Source: DAIDKA01 sp049792815 (GTDB lineage Bacteria; Pseudomonadota; Gammaproteobacteria; Steroidobacterales; Steroidobacteraceae). Taken from it: a DNA stretch of 27,225 nucleotides. How positions within the stretch are numbered: the stretch's first letter is position 1; each line of letters begins with the position of its first letter. Shown piece after piece: positions 1-6,182 of this stretch. The translations under genes and the position numbers were made by a program. The notes under the pieces were generated by a model. That model worked only from the letters and a program-made list of their open reading frames with translations, had not been told where the DNA came from and searched no databases. The DNA lies in contig JBARBG010000128.1 of the NCBI GenBank assembly GCA_049792815.1, forward strand, positions 1-27,225, given 5' to 3'.

Positions 1-217
1 CGCTTGCGGTCACGAATACGCCGCTCAGGCACCAGAAGTAAACTGAACCGAATAAGGGATGACGACCCCTGCCCTTGGTGCTCAGCATCGCAACAATGCC
101 CGTAATCGCGCACACGAGCCCCAATAGAACATGTATCCCCACGACCGCCAGAAACACCGGATCCCTGAACGGTAACTCGATTCCCGCCACGACGATTGGG
201 TTGCCGCTCACACCCAC
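1..217 (-). CDS. Membrane protein, N-terminal part (runs off left edge)
   Basis: The minus strand is open from a GTG at 215-217 to the window edge, about 72 codons, and an in-frame TAG lies two codons before this GTG, so the start must be this GTG or the next one at 209-211. The translation has a long hydrophobic segment (FLAVVGIHVLLGLVCAITG) followed by a basic loop KGRGRHPLFG and a second aromatic, hydrophobic stretch (SVYFWCLSGVFV). This loop-and-helix pattern recalls small bacterial multi-pass membrane proteins of the DUF2306-like kind, but the family call is from memory and tentative. The C-terminal part is outside the window. No clear Shine-Dalgarno sequence is visible. Confidence 0.6.
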   Translation of the reverse strand, partial: MGVSGNPIVVAGIELPFRDPVFLAVVGIHVLLGLVCAITGIVAMLSTKGRGRHPLFGSVYFWCLSGVFVTAS

Positions 218-490
218 ATTCTACTCGGAGACTGGACCTGCCAAACCTTTCTGAGTCAGTCCGGAACTCAGGGCCGCAGGCATCCTGGCCGGCGTGCGGC
301 GACAAGCCCAGCAGATTTGCATTCGGATCATTGAACCTTGAGATGGCCTTCTGGGCGATTTGCATTTCCGGGCTCAACTGATTCTTGCGTCCTAAAATCC
401 ATCCTGAAATACGTCCAGTGCTTGGCCGCAGCGTTGCTGACTGGGTCTGCGGCGCTGACCACGGGTCCGCCCCTATAATACGTGCACGTC

Positions 491-510
491 GAGGTGCCAT
501 AAAGGTGACA
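491..510 (-). repeat. Arm-type-like repeat, copy 1
   Basis: On the minus strand this reads TGTCACCTTTATGGCACCTC. It matches 18 of 20 bases of the copy at 710-729. The two copies sit on opposite sides of the dusA-like core at 559-612, which is the arrangement expected of integrase arm-type sites around a core site. The role is inferred. Confidence 0.5.
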
Positions 511-558
511 AGCCAATTTCGTCGCACCCAAGTTTATGATTCTATTGGTTGGAGTGAC

Positions 559-687
559 TTGGTTCGTCCAATCCATCATCGGAGCGACTGAGATCCTCCG
601 ATCAAGCTTTTCTCGGGAAAAAGCGGCAGACACGCCTGCTTTTATAGGCTTTTCAGACTCAGGCGTTTCTGCGGGATTTGTGGGCAT
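559..687 (-). pseudogene. dusA 5'-end fragment (candidate attachment-site relic A)
   Basis: Read on the minus strand from an ATG at 685-687, the frame starts MPTNPAETPES and reaches KLDRRISVAPMMDWTNQ, after which similarity ends. RxSVAPMMDWTD is the conserved N-terminal signature of tRNA-dihydrouridine synthase A; the rest of that roughly 330-residue enzyme is absent. The 5' end of dusA is an established integration site for a family of prophages and genomic islands, and integration there leaves displaced 5' fragments. A second, more decayed fragment lies at 7462-7540 in the same orientation. I read this as an att-site relic rather than a functional gene. Confidence 0.6.
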
Positions 688-709
688 TCCGGGGAGTTTA
701 CGGGTTGCA

Positions 710-729
710 GAGGTGACGTAAAGGTGACA
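710..729 (-). repeat. Arm-type-like repeat, copy 2
   Basis: On the minus strand this reads TGTCACCTTTACGTCACCTC, matching copy 1 at 491-510 in 18 of 20 bases. Within the copy, GTCACC itself occurs twice, 11 bp apart. It overlaps the left arm of the inverted repeat at 721-747. Confidence 0.5.
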
Positions 730-747
730 TGAATAGCTTGTCACCTT
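721..747. repeat. Perfect 9-bp inverted repeat (AAGGTGACA / TGTCACCTT)
   Basis: Arms at 721-729 and 739-747 are perfectly complementary and separated by 9 bp. The arm sequence is the same AGGTGACA word that occurs at 502-510 and 711-717, so this is probably a further pair of sites for the same binding protein (integrase or excisionase) rather than a terminator: no T-run follows. Confidence 0.5.
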
Positions 748-992
748 CAAATTCACCATGGCAATGATACGCCCACGCAAGCAATCTGACGGCACAACGC
801 GGGAGATTAAAGTGCGCGGAATGTGGCCTGAGTTCACGTAAATCTCTTGTCTCGATTCCTTCCGAAATGTTGAAAACCATCGCATTCGAAAATGGTGCCG
901 TCGTGGCAACATTGCGACTGATTGTGATGAGAGATAGCCGCTGTGAACGTCGGCTAACGGGAGCTCATCCCGGACACGTCAACGTCCCCTTC

Positions 993-1082
993 GGTTAAGG
1001 ATTGTCCAACACCGGCCCGTCAAGCCTCGCCGGCTCTGCACAGTTGTGCGCCCGTGGGCAGGCGTCGGCTGAATCCTTAACC
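993..1082. repeat. 90-bp segment bounded by a perfect 11-bp inverted repeat
   Basis: GGTTAAGGATT at 993-1003 is matched by AATCCTTAACC at 1072-1082, with 68 bp between. The interior contains a smaller hairpin, GCAC-AGTT-GTGC at about 1037-1048. The segment could be a miniature inverted-repeat element, a degenerate attC site, or a structured RNA downstream of the ChaN-like gene that ends at 1180. Nothing in the sequence settles which. Confidence 0.4.
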
Positions 1083-1179
1083 CAAGCGGTCGGTCGCGAG
1101 TGGCCGCGTTGGGGGGCTCCGTTTACTTCGTCCCACACCCTCAGTTGCGTTCGCGAAGCCGACGAAAGCATGGCTCCCT

Positions 1180-2298
1180 TTACGGAGTCCCGCAGTGATT
1201 TCGCATTGGCCGGGCACTTGGAAAGAGCAGGAACCCATCCACGACGTAGTTCGAAATGTCCTGGCTGGGAAGGCGCACGCGGGTGAGCGAAGTGTCTACA
1301 TAAAGGAAGCGCGCCGTCGGAACGGAGTCAAGGAGTGTTTGCATAGACTCTCCTGAGGCAAGGTGGCCGTCGCCGGCTGTCCAAGGCAGATCGCTATGCT
1401 GGCCACGCCACCAGGAGGCGCCAGCGAGCGGAAACGTCACAATCGAGAACAGCATCACCCCGGACCTCTCCAGACGCAGTGCCACCGGAGCCAAGGGTAG
1501 ATTTCTGTCCGGGCCGCCATCTTTTCGCATCCTGCGTGAGACGTGGTCGGCACCGTAGAGGACCAGGAGCGCTTGGCTTGGGCGCGCCCGAACCAGATCC
1601 AAGATGTTCTCAGTGACCGCTTGCTCGCGATCATCAAGATATGGGCTACCAATGGGAGGGCCAGTGCCTACTTCAAATCCTTGTTGGTAGGCGCGTATTG
1701 AGTGCTCAATTGTTCGAAGACCCGACTGTATCCACGGCTCCGAGCGAAGGTGCTCGAGGGCAGTCACCGCTTCGATCCCACGATCCTTAATGTCAGATTC
1801 GGCCGGGATAACCACGCCACCCGCACCTGTAATGTCGGCCTGCAGGGCAAGCAAGTGATCACGCATTGCGGACGCGGGGGAATCGATGTCGGTGAGGTGA
1901 ACACGGATACGCTCGTCGCTTCGCAGACCAGCATTCAAGCGCTTTATGCCGGTCAGGATCCCCGCACGCAGACAAAGTGCCTCGGGGAGCGAATCAGATC
2001 TACCATCTACGTACGACTGCGCTTGGCGTTCGTATACGGCCTTCTCTTCGAAGGCAACGTCCTGCAGACCGACTCTCTTATGGAGAACATCTAGGTAGCG
2101 GAGCTCAAATTCTTCGTTCTTGTCAATTCCGTGCAGTTCGCCTACGAGATAGACCTGGTAGCGGTGTGTGGGCAATGGCAAGGCTTGCACCTGACGTTCA
2201 GCCCAGATGCCCTGACGGACCGGCTGCGCCCGTCCTACAGGCGCACAGGCTAGGGCAAAAACACCTGCCGCCCAAGCACATGTCATTTGCCAGCGCAT
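1180..2298 (-). CDS. Secreted ChaN/TraB/erythromycin-esterase-like protein
   Basis: This encodes 372 residues if started at the ATG at 2296-2298, chosen because it places a signal peptide (MRWQMTCAWAAGVFALACAP, cleavage near GRA-Q) at the N-terminus; the open frame continues upstream to 2604 but with no protein character. VYLVGELHG at residues 50-57 carries the Glu-His pair typical of the ChaN/TraB/Ere-like fold, and YGADHVSRR near residue 248 supplies a second conserved His. Family members include haem- or iron-related lipoproteins (ChaN), TIKI-type metalloproteases and erythromycin esterases, so the substrate is unknown. The C-terminal 110 residues match nothing I recognise. The gene stands alone, and palindromic debris lies downstream. 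Confidence 0.65.
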   Translation of the reverse strand: MRWQMTCAWAAGVFALACAPVGRAQPVRQGIWAERQVQALPLPTHRYQVYLVGELHGIDKNEEFELRYLDVLHKRVGLQDVAFEEKAVYERQAQSYVDGRSDSLPEALCLRAGILTGIKRLNAGLRSDERIRVHLTDIDSPASAMRDHLLALQADITGAGGVVIPAESDIKDRGIEAVTALEHLRSEPWIQSGLRTIEHSIRAYQQGFEVGTGPPIGSPYLDDREQAVTENILDLVRARPSQALLVLYGADHVSRRMRKDGGPDRNLPLAPVALRLERSGVMLFSIVTFPLAGASWWRGQHSDLPWTAGDGHLASGESMQTLLDSVPTARFLYVDTSLTRVRLPSQDISNYVVDGFLLFPSARPMRNHCGTP

Positions 2299-2791
2299 CG
2301 TCCGAAAGCTATCAAGAAACACCTGTCTGATCCAATGATTGACTTGGGCGGGCCTATCAGCACTATCGAGTCGATTTACGCCGGACCCACGCATTAGGGA
2401 TCTCTTATGGCTTGAATCGGCTATGGGTGCCAGATGAAGAAAGGCGAATGGCCGCATGGCGGCAGCCGATTCGGTCTTCTGGAGGTACGCTTTGGGCCGA
2501 TACATCCCGCTCAGACCGACGCACCCCGAAATGTCGGTTCTTGACCCGTTGCCGTCATCCGGTTGATTCGCATACCGGCCCCTCAAAACGCCATGAATCG
2601 ACATTCAGCCGCGGTCCACCAGCCGCGCCCCGCTGATATCGGTACATACCGTGACCGACCGGAGCTCGCTTTAACAATCGTTAATCGGCGTTTAATGACG
2701 CGCATGGTGCATCGGCGTTAGCATTACATCTGCAAGCGTAGGTTCGAGGCCGCGCCCGCGTGGATGCGGCCGCTCATCCGGAGACATCCGC
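2299..2791. other. Intergenic region upstream of two diverging genes
   Basis: This gap separates the minus-strand ChaN-like gene from the plus-strand lipoprotein gene and should hold both promoters. The only element I can support is the CGTTAAT direct repeat at 2679-2700, listed separately. The part from 2299 to 2604 is an open upstream extension of the ChaN-like frame without recognisable protein features. Confidence 0.4.
2679..2700 (+). promoter_or_regulatory. Direct-repeat motif upstream of lipoprotein gene
   Basis: CGTTAAT at 2679-2685 and CGTTTAATGACG at 2689-2700 place two TTAAT words exactly 11 bp apart, about 92 bp before the GTG start at 2792. The same arrangement, including the trailing GACG-N-GCA, occurs 70 bp upstream of the secreted-protein gene starting at 5565. 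One-helical-turn direct repeats are typical of OmpR/PhoB-type response-regulator sites, but the binding protein is unknown. Confidence 0.45.
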
Positions 2792-3151
2792 GTGTGCACC
2801 CTAATCAAACAGGCCAGGAATCTCTCCGTTCTTGTGGGTGCGTCGGCGCTGCTCGGCTGCGCTTCGATTCAGACCACGGACGAGTACGCGATCTCGCATG
2901 GCTACCAGCCCACCCAGATCAAGAGCCAGAATTACTTCTGCCGCCCTAAACAACCCGAGGTCCCGGGCGAGCCGCACACCGACTTGCCACAGTCCCCTCT
3001 TGGAGCGACCTGTTTTACGAGGTTTCAGATGATTCAGATTCGGTACTCGGGGTCTCCTCCCCCGCCCGATTTTGAATTTGGGCGACCGAATACTACCGGC
3101 ACCCCGTTCGATAGTTCATACAACTTCGATAACCAGTTCCACCCAAGATAA
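2792..3151 (+). CDS. Small lipoprotein, hypothetical
   Basis: This frame encodes 119 residues from a GTG start. The N-terminus is a lipoprotein signal: basic KQAR, then a hydrophobic stretch and a lipobox LLGC with Cys23 as the predicted lipidated residue, followed by Ala, compatible with outer-membrane sorting. The mature part is short and low in complexity (PPPPDFEFG, many Pro and Asn), with two Cys that might pair. I do not recognise a family. The lipobox fixes the reading frame and supports the GTG start. It ends 26 bp before the left end of the IS element. It shares its upstream motif with the secreted protein at 5005-5565, suggesting common control. Confidence 0.55.
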   Translation: MCTLIKQARNLSVLVGASALLGCASIQTTDEYAISHGYQPTQIKSQNYFCRPKQPEVPGEPHTDLPQSPLGATCFTRFQMIQIRYSGSPPPPDFEFGRPNTTGTPFDSSYNFDNQFHPR

Positions 3152-3177
3152 AGATGGGAAGCGCGCGCTGATCGTCG

Positions 3178-3205
3178 GCTTGTGGCCTATTTCGTTGAAA
3201 AACTC
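3178..3205. repeat. IS left terminal inverted repeat
   Basis: This 28-bp sequence matches the reverse complement of 4761-4788 in 24 positions. The exact outer end is uncertain by a few bases; the strongest match begins at GGCCTAT (3184). Confidence 0.7.
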
Positions 3206-3314
3206 GCTCTGAAAATGCTGACTATGGGCGGGTTTTAATGGGTTGCAGATTCGGGATTGGCCTTTTGTTGGTGCTGCTCGTCCCGTTTTCGATCAGGAGC
3301 CTGTAAACCGTCGT

Positions 3315-4699
3315 TTACGTGCCTGGGAACGCCGTTATGAGTACTGGTGGAGGGAGTCGTTTCGCCATTCGCCGTAGGTTTTGGGCAATGGCGGCGAGCA
3401 GGAACTCATCCCGGGCGCCGCTCTTCCCGCGCAGTCTTAGGCGGGTCAGGTTCAGGATGCGCTTGAGGTGCGCAAAGAACATCTCAACCTTCTTTCGGTC
3501 CTTGCGCGATTGCAGGTACAGATCGGTGGTGGCGATTTGGCGTGCCACATCGCGCGAAGTCTCGTGGACGCTGCGCGCGATCTTGCGGGTCGGTGTGCTC
3601 GGGCAGCAGCGGCTCTTCAGCGGGCAAGTTGCGCAGTCGAGTTGGCTGGATCGATAGATGACGGTGTCGGCTTTGGTGATGTGTGTCCGTGGTCTTTTGA
3701 ACGGGCGGCGCTGGCAGCGTAACGCCCGGCCTTGGGGGCAGCGGTACTCATCGCGCTCCTCGTCCCAGTGGAACTCACTGATCGACAATGAGTCATCGTG
3801 GCGGTGCGTTTTGTCCCATACCGGGATGTGGGGCTCGATCCGCTTCCTTTCCACCAGCCAGCCAAGCAGTGCCGCGGACCCGTATGCGGTATCGCCAATC
3901 AGGCGCCTGGGCTTCAGATCGAAACGATCTTCAACCCGCTCGATCCTGGTCTTGGTCGCATCCGTTTCTTCGGTTTTATGCGCCGCGGTCGCCTCGACAT
4001 CGAGGATGACGCCGGCGTGAACATCAATCAGGTAGTTGGTCGAGTAGGCGTAGAACGCCGGTCCCCCTGGGGCCGCGGTCCAGCGAGCCGCCGGATCGGT
4101 GAGCGAAATGTTCATCGGCGTCGCACCCACCTGACCTTCCTGCTCCAATGCTTGTAGGTACTCCCGAACCGCTCGCGTACCAAGCTCCGGGGTACTCCAG
4201 TCAATGCCCTCGGTGCTTGGCACACCGCGTTGCCGGTTGGCGTCGGCCTTCACCACACTCGCATGGATCGCAAAGCCTTCAACCCGGACAAGACCCTCGC
4301 TCATGCAACGGCGCACGACGCCCTCAAACACATGTCGGAACACATCGCTCTCACGGAAGCGTCCATGACGGTTCTTCGAGAAGCTGGAATGATCCGGAAC
4401 TTTGTCTTCGAGCCCCAGCCGGCAGAACCAGAATAGGCCAGGTTCAGGTGTACTTCCTCGCATAGCCGGCGCTCGGAGCGGATGCCAAAACAGTATCCGA
4501 CCAGCAACATCCGAATCATCAACTGTGGATCCACCGACGGCCGTCCGGTGTGGCTGTAATACGGTGCGAGATGTTGGCGCAGATCGGCGAGATCCAAAAA
4601 TCGATCTATACCTCGCAGCAGATGATCCGCGGGCACATGTTCGTCAAGGTTGAAGGAATAAAACAGTCGGTTCTCATCTCCGCCGCCTTGTCCCATCAT
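3315..4699 (-). pseudogene. IS1182-type transposase, frameshifted
   Basis: The N-terminal part (from the ATG at 4697-4699) reads MMGQGG...LFYSFNLDEHVPADHLL, then GRPSVDPQLMIRMLLVGYCFGIRSER and LCEEVHLNLAY, the conserved IS1182 helical region. Near 4430 the frame is lost and continues in another frame as WFCRLGLEDKVPDHSSFSKNRHGRF, consistent with one lost base between AY and WFC. The C-terminal frame (to 3315) keeps the RNase H-like core: LIDVHAGVILDVEATAAHK, LIGDTAYGS with a likely catalytic Asp, and KKVEMFFAHLKRIL with the likely Glu. Summed length is about 460 residues, normal for the family. No slippery heptamer is evident at the break, so a disabling mutation or a sequencing error fits better than programmed frameshifting. 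Confidence 0.8.
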
Positions 4700-4760
4700 G
4701 CCGCTGCACTCCCTTCGCTAGCCTTATCAACCAAGACCTTGAAAACGCAGCAACGTTCAA

Positions 4761-4788
4761 GAGTTTTCCAACGGAATAGGCCGGAAGC
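4761..4788. repeat. IS right terminal inverted repeat
   Basis: This repeat contains GAGTTTTCCAACGGAATAGG and pairs with 3178-3205. It lies 61 bp upstream of the transposase start. Confidence 0.7.
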
Positions 4789-4894
4789 GTCTGGTCGGCT
4801 TCCGAAAACCGCCATTCCGTAGAAGTTTCTCCTCGATGGCGGTTCTGCCCAAACCTGTCACTCAATCTTTCAAATCGGATCATCCATAGCCGAC

Positions 4895-4979
4895 GTTCAA
4901 CTGCCTGCCCCGATTTACGCCCGAGATCGCGGCGTTGTCCCAGCCCTCCGGGCGCAAATCCGGTCAGCTCCCGTTAGGC
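4895..4979. repeat. Long imperfect palindrome resembling an integron attC site
   Basis: The segment begins GTTCAAC (fits RYYYAAC) and ends GTTAGGC (fits GTTRRRY), the R-box consensus of attC sites, 85 bp apart. Inside, GATTTACGCCCG (4912-4923) pairs with CGGGCGCAAATC (4949-4960) with one mismatch, and flanking AGCC/GGCT extend the symmetry to 4888-4980. It lies just downstream of the minus-strand gene 5005-5565, where a cassette's attC would be expected. No intI gene is in the window, so the integron reading is tentative. Confidence 0.45.
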
Positions 4980-5004
4980 TCGCTCGCACCTCATTGAGAT
5001 TCAT

Positions 5005-5565
5005 TCAACGCGCATCTGCCAATGGCTGCGCCGGCACCAGTACCTGGGCACGCAAGCCCACGCCAAACTTGTCGCAGACAGCCGTGGAAATATCCTTAAC
5101 ATCGCGCGCGGAAAACAAAGGCAGCACCTTCCGGGTCACGTACCTGGCATGGCCGCAATTCGACAAATCCGAGTTTGTTTCCGCCTGTATCTCCACGGTC
5201 TGCCAGCGTGCCTCGACGGTATGTCCACTGGCTTGGCCATCGGATTTATTGGCCGGAGCAAGCACCGAGAATGTCGCGTCAACACTTCTAAAGGGACCAC
5301 TTGGGCCGCGACAGCCGCGCTGATCAATGTGCAAGTTTTGTGCGCCGAGTGAGAGCAGCGCGAACCTCACGTACTCGACGAGATCATCGCAATCGGGAAC
5401 TCCCATGGTGGCGAAGTTCTTCAGTGTCCGGGGCTCCCAGGTGGCCAATACATTTAATGCCGCCGCCCCGGAAGGAGGCGAGGCCGCAGCGGATGGCGTT
5501 TGCGCAATAACGGCGGCGGAAGAGATGAGGCTGAGAGAGGCAATGAGTAGAAGGCAGATGCGCAT
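5005..5565 (-). CDS. Small secreted protein, hypothetical
   Basis: This encodes 186 residues with a clear Sec signal peptide (MRICLLLIASLSLISSAAVIA, cleavage before QTPS). The mature protein has five Cys (in PDCDD, RGCRGP, SNCGH and TAVCDKF contexts plus one in the signal region), an Arg-Cys-Gly rich loop, and a C-terminal segment ending LRAQVLVPAQPL. I do not recognise the family. A periplasmic or extracellular location with disulfides is likely. The gene stands alone on the minus strand, with a CGTTAAT direct-repeat motif 70 bp upstream and an attC-like palindrome just downstream, so it may be a mobile cassette gene. Confidence 0.6.
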   Translation of the reverse strand: MRICLLLIASLSLISSAAVIAQTPSAAASPPSGAAALNVLATWEPRTLKNFATMGVPDCDDLVEYVRFALLSLGAQNLHIDQRGCRGPSGPFRSVDATFSVLAPANKSDGQASGHTVEARWQTVEIQAETNSDLSNCGHARYVTRKVLPLFSARDVKDISTAVCDKFGVGLRAQVLVPAQPLADAR

Positions 5566-5634
5566 GGGATGTTCTCCGGGCGTAGGTTCGCAGTCCTGTC
5601 TACGATATCGATGTTAACCCTCCGAAAGCGTGCA

Positions 5635-5656
5635 CGTCATTAACGATTCATTAACG
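5635..5656 (-). promoter_or_regulatory. Direct-repeat motif upstream of secreted-protein gene
   Basis: On the minus strand this reads CGTTAATGAATCGTTAATGACG: two perfect CGTTAAT words spaced 11 bp, 70 bp before the ATG of the 5005-5565 gene. It aligns with the motif at 2679-2700, where 19 of 27 positions agree over the extended site. The pair suggests a shared transcription factor. Confidence 0.45.
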
Positions 5657-5820
5657 GTTGAATATGCGGCAAGGCGACGATAAAGCCACGAGGCCACGTT
5701 GCCGCTGCAGTCTGCGAGCGGCTTGCCGGGATTTCTTGCGAACTTGGAAAGTTCCTTGCACTTCCCGAAGGTGACAGACCCGGGAAGTTGATCCGATCTT
5801 TTTGCGCCAAGCGGGGGGTC

Positions 5821-5911
5821 GCCTAACTTGTGTTGGAGCGGACGCGCCGCGGATAGAGAATATCGCGATGGATTTCGAGTGACATTGATGCGTCGGAGGG
5901 TTGAATTAGGC
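5821..5911. repeat. attC-like site (integron recombination site)
   Basis: The left end GCCTAACTTGTGTTGGAGCG has the R-box (RYYYAAC), a short spacer and an L-box-like GTTGGAGC followed by GGACGC, a layout typical of integron attC sites. The right end ATTAGGC is one base from the complement of GCCTAAC, and GACGC (5841-5845) is mirrored by GCGTC (5890-5894). The right half is degenerate, so the site may be decayed. No integrase gene is visible. Confidence 0.5.
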
Positions 5912-5975
5912 GTTTTCCAATTCCCTAAAGCGACGGTCGCGACGGTCAGCAAAGGGTCGCCGACCGGACACGCAA

Positions 5976-6086
5976 ATCGCGGCGGCGGATGCCGCCGGCT
6001 GCCGCGTCCTGCTCACCGAGGACTTGCAGCACGGCCGAAGATTCGGCGGCTTAACGGTGGAAAATCCCTTCCGTGAGGGAACGTAA
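5976..6086 (+). pseudogene. C-terminal stub of a PIN-domain (VapC-like) toxin gene
   Basis: In the frame ending with TAA at 6084-6086 the translation is IAAADAAGCRVLLTEDLQHG followed by RRFGGLTVENPF and REGT. TEDLQ-G-x-x-(I/F)GGLxVENPF is the hallmark C-terminus of PIN-domain RNases of toxin-antitoxin modules, including the acidic Asp/Glu cluster that helps bind the catalytic metal. Upstream in frame there is a TAG at 5907 and no PIN-like sequence, so roughly the first 100 residues and any antitoxin gene are missing. This is a relic, probably cut by rearrangement. Confidence 0.7.
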
Positions 6087-6182
6087 CGGCGCGTCCCACG
6101 CCGGCCCTGAGCTGGGCCGAGCACCGCGAAGTCGAAAACACGGCGGAGCGTGCCCGCCGGGTATCGACCCGCCAGAATGTGG

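Larger units (their letters stand above)
218..1179. other. Gene-poor stretch with att-like and palindromic relics
   Basis: No convincing complete gene is seen in these 960 bases. The longest open frame (minus strand, 328-912) has no coherent protein character apart from a short match to the DusA N-terminus. The stretch holds that dusA fragment (559-687), TGTCACC-type repeats on both sides of it (491-510, 710-747), a CTCCCGTTAGCC sequence at about 944-955 resembling the end of the 4895-4979 palindrome, and an 11-bp perfect inverted repeat at 993-1003/1072-1082. It looks like accumulated integration debris. Confidence 0.5.
3178..4788 (-). mobile_element. IS1182-family insertion sequence (about 1.6 kb)
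   Basis: The element contains a transposase frame (minus strand, 3315-4699) flanked by imperfect 28-bp terminal inverted repeats (3178-3205 and 4761-4788, 24 of 28 matching). The best conserved part of the repeats is GGCCTATTtCGTTGaAAAACTC. The flanks GTCG (3174-3177) and GTCT (4789-4792) match in 3 of 4 bases, so a 4-bp target duplication is possible but not proven. The transposase is split by a frameshift, so this copy is probably inactive. Confidence 0.75.
5566..6182. other. Gene-poor stretch with attC-like site and toxin-gene stub
   Basis: No complete gene is seen here. The identifiable parts are the regulatory repeat at 5635-5656, an attC-like sequence at 5821-5911, and the C-terminal end of a PIN-domain gene at 5976-6086, each listed separately. 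The minus-strand frame 5614-5952 has no protein character. Confidence 0.4.

Noticed and set aside
328..912. 194-residue minus-strand open frame as a gene
   Set aside because: Only the short DusA-like segment is protein-like; the rest is compositionally random and full of repeat words, so it is annotated as a relic instead.
2299..2604. Longer N-terminus for the ChaN-like protein
   Set aside because: The extra 102 residues have no domain character and would bury the signal peptide that starts at 2298.
3303..3318. Hairpin GTAAAC-CGTC-GTTTAC as a terminator of the transposase gene
   Set aside because: The stem is short and AT-rich, overlaps the stop codon and has no T-run in the transcription direction.
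4420..4445. Programmed ribosomal frameshift in the transposase
   Set aside because: No A- or G-rich slippery heptamer is seen, and IS1182 transposases are normally single frames.
5614..5952. 112-residue minus-strand frame
   Set aside because: It spans the attC-like site and the regulatory repeat, and its translation has no domain, signal or membrane features.
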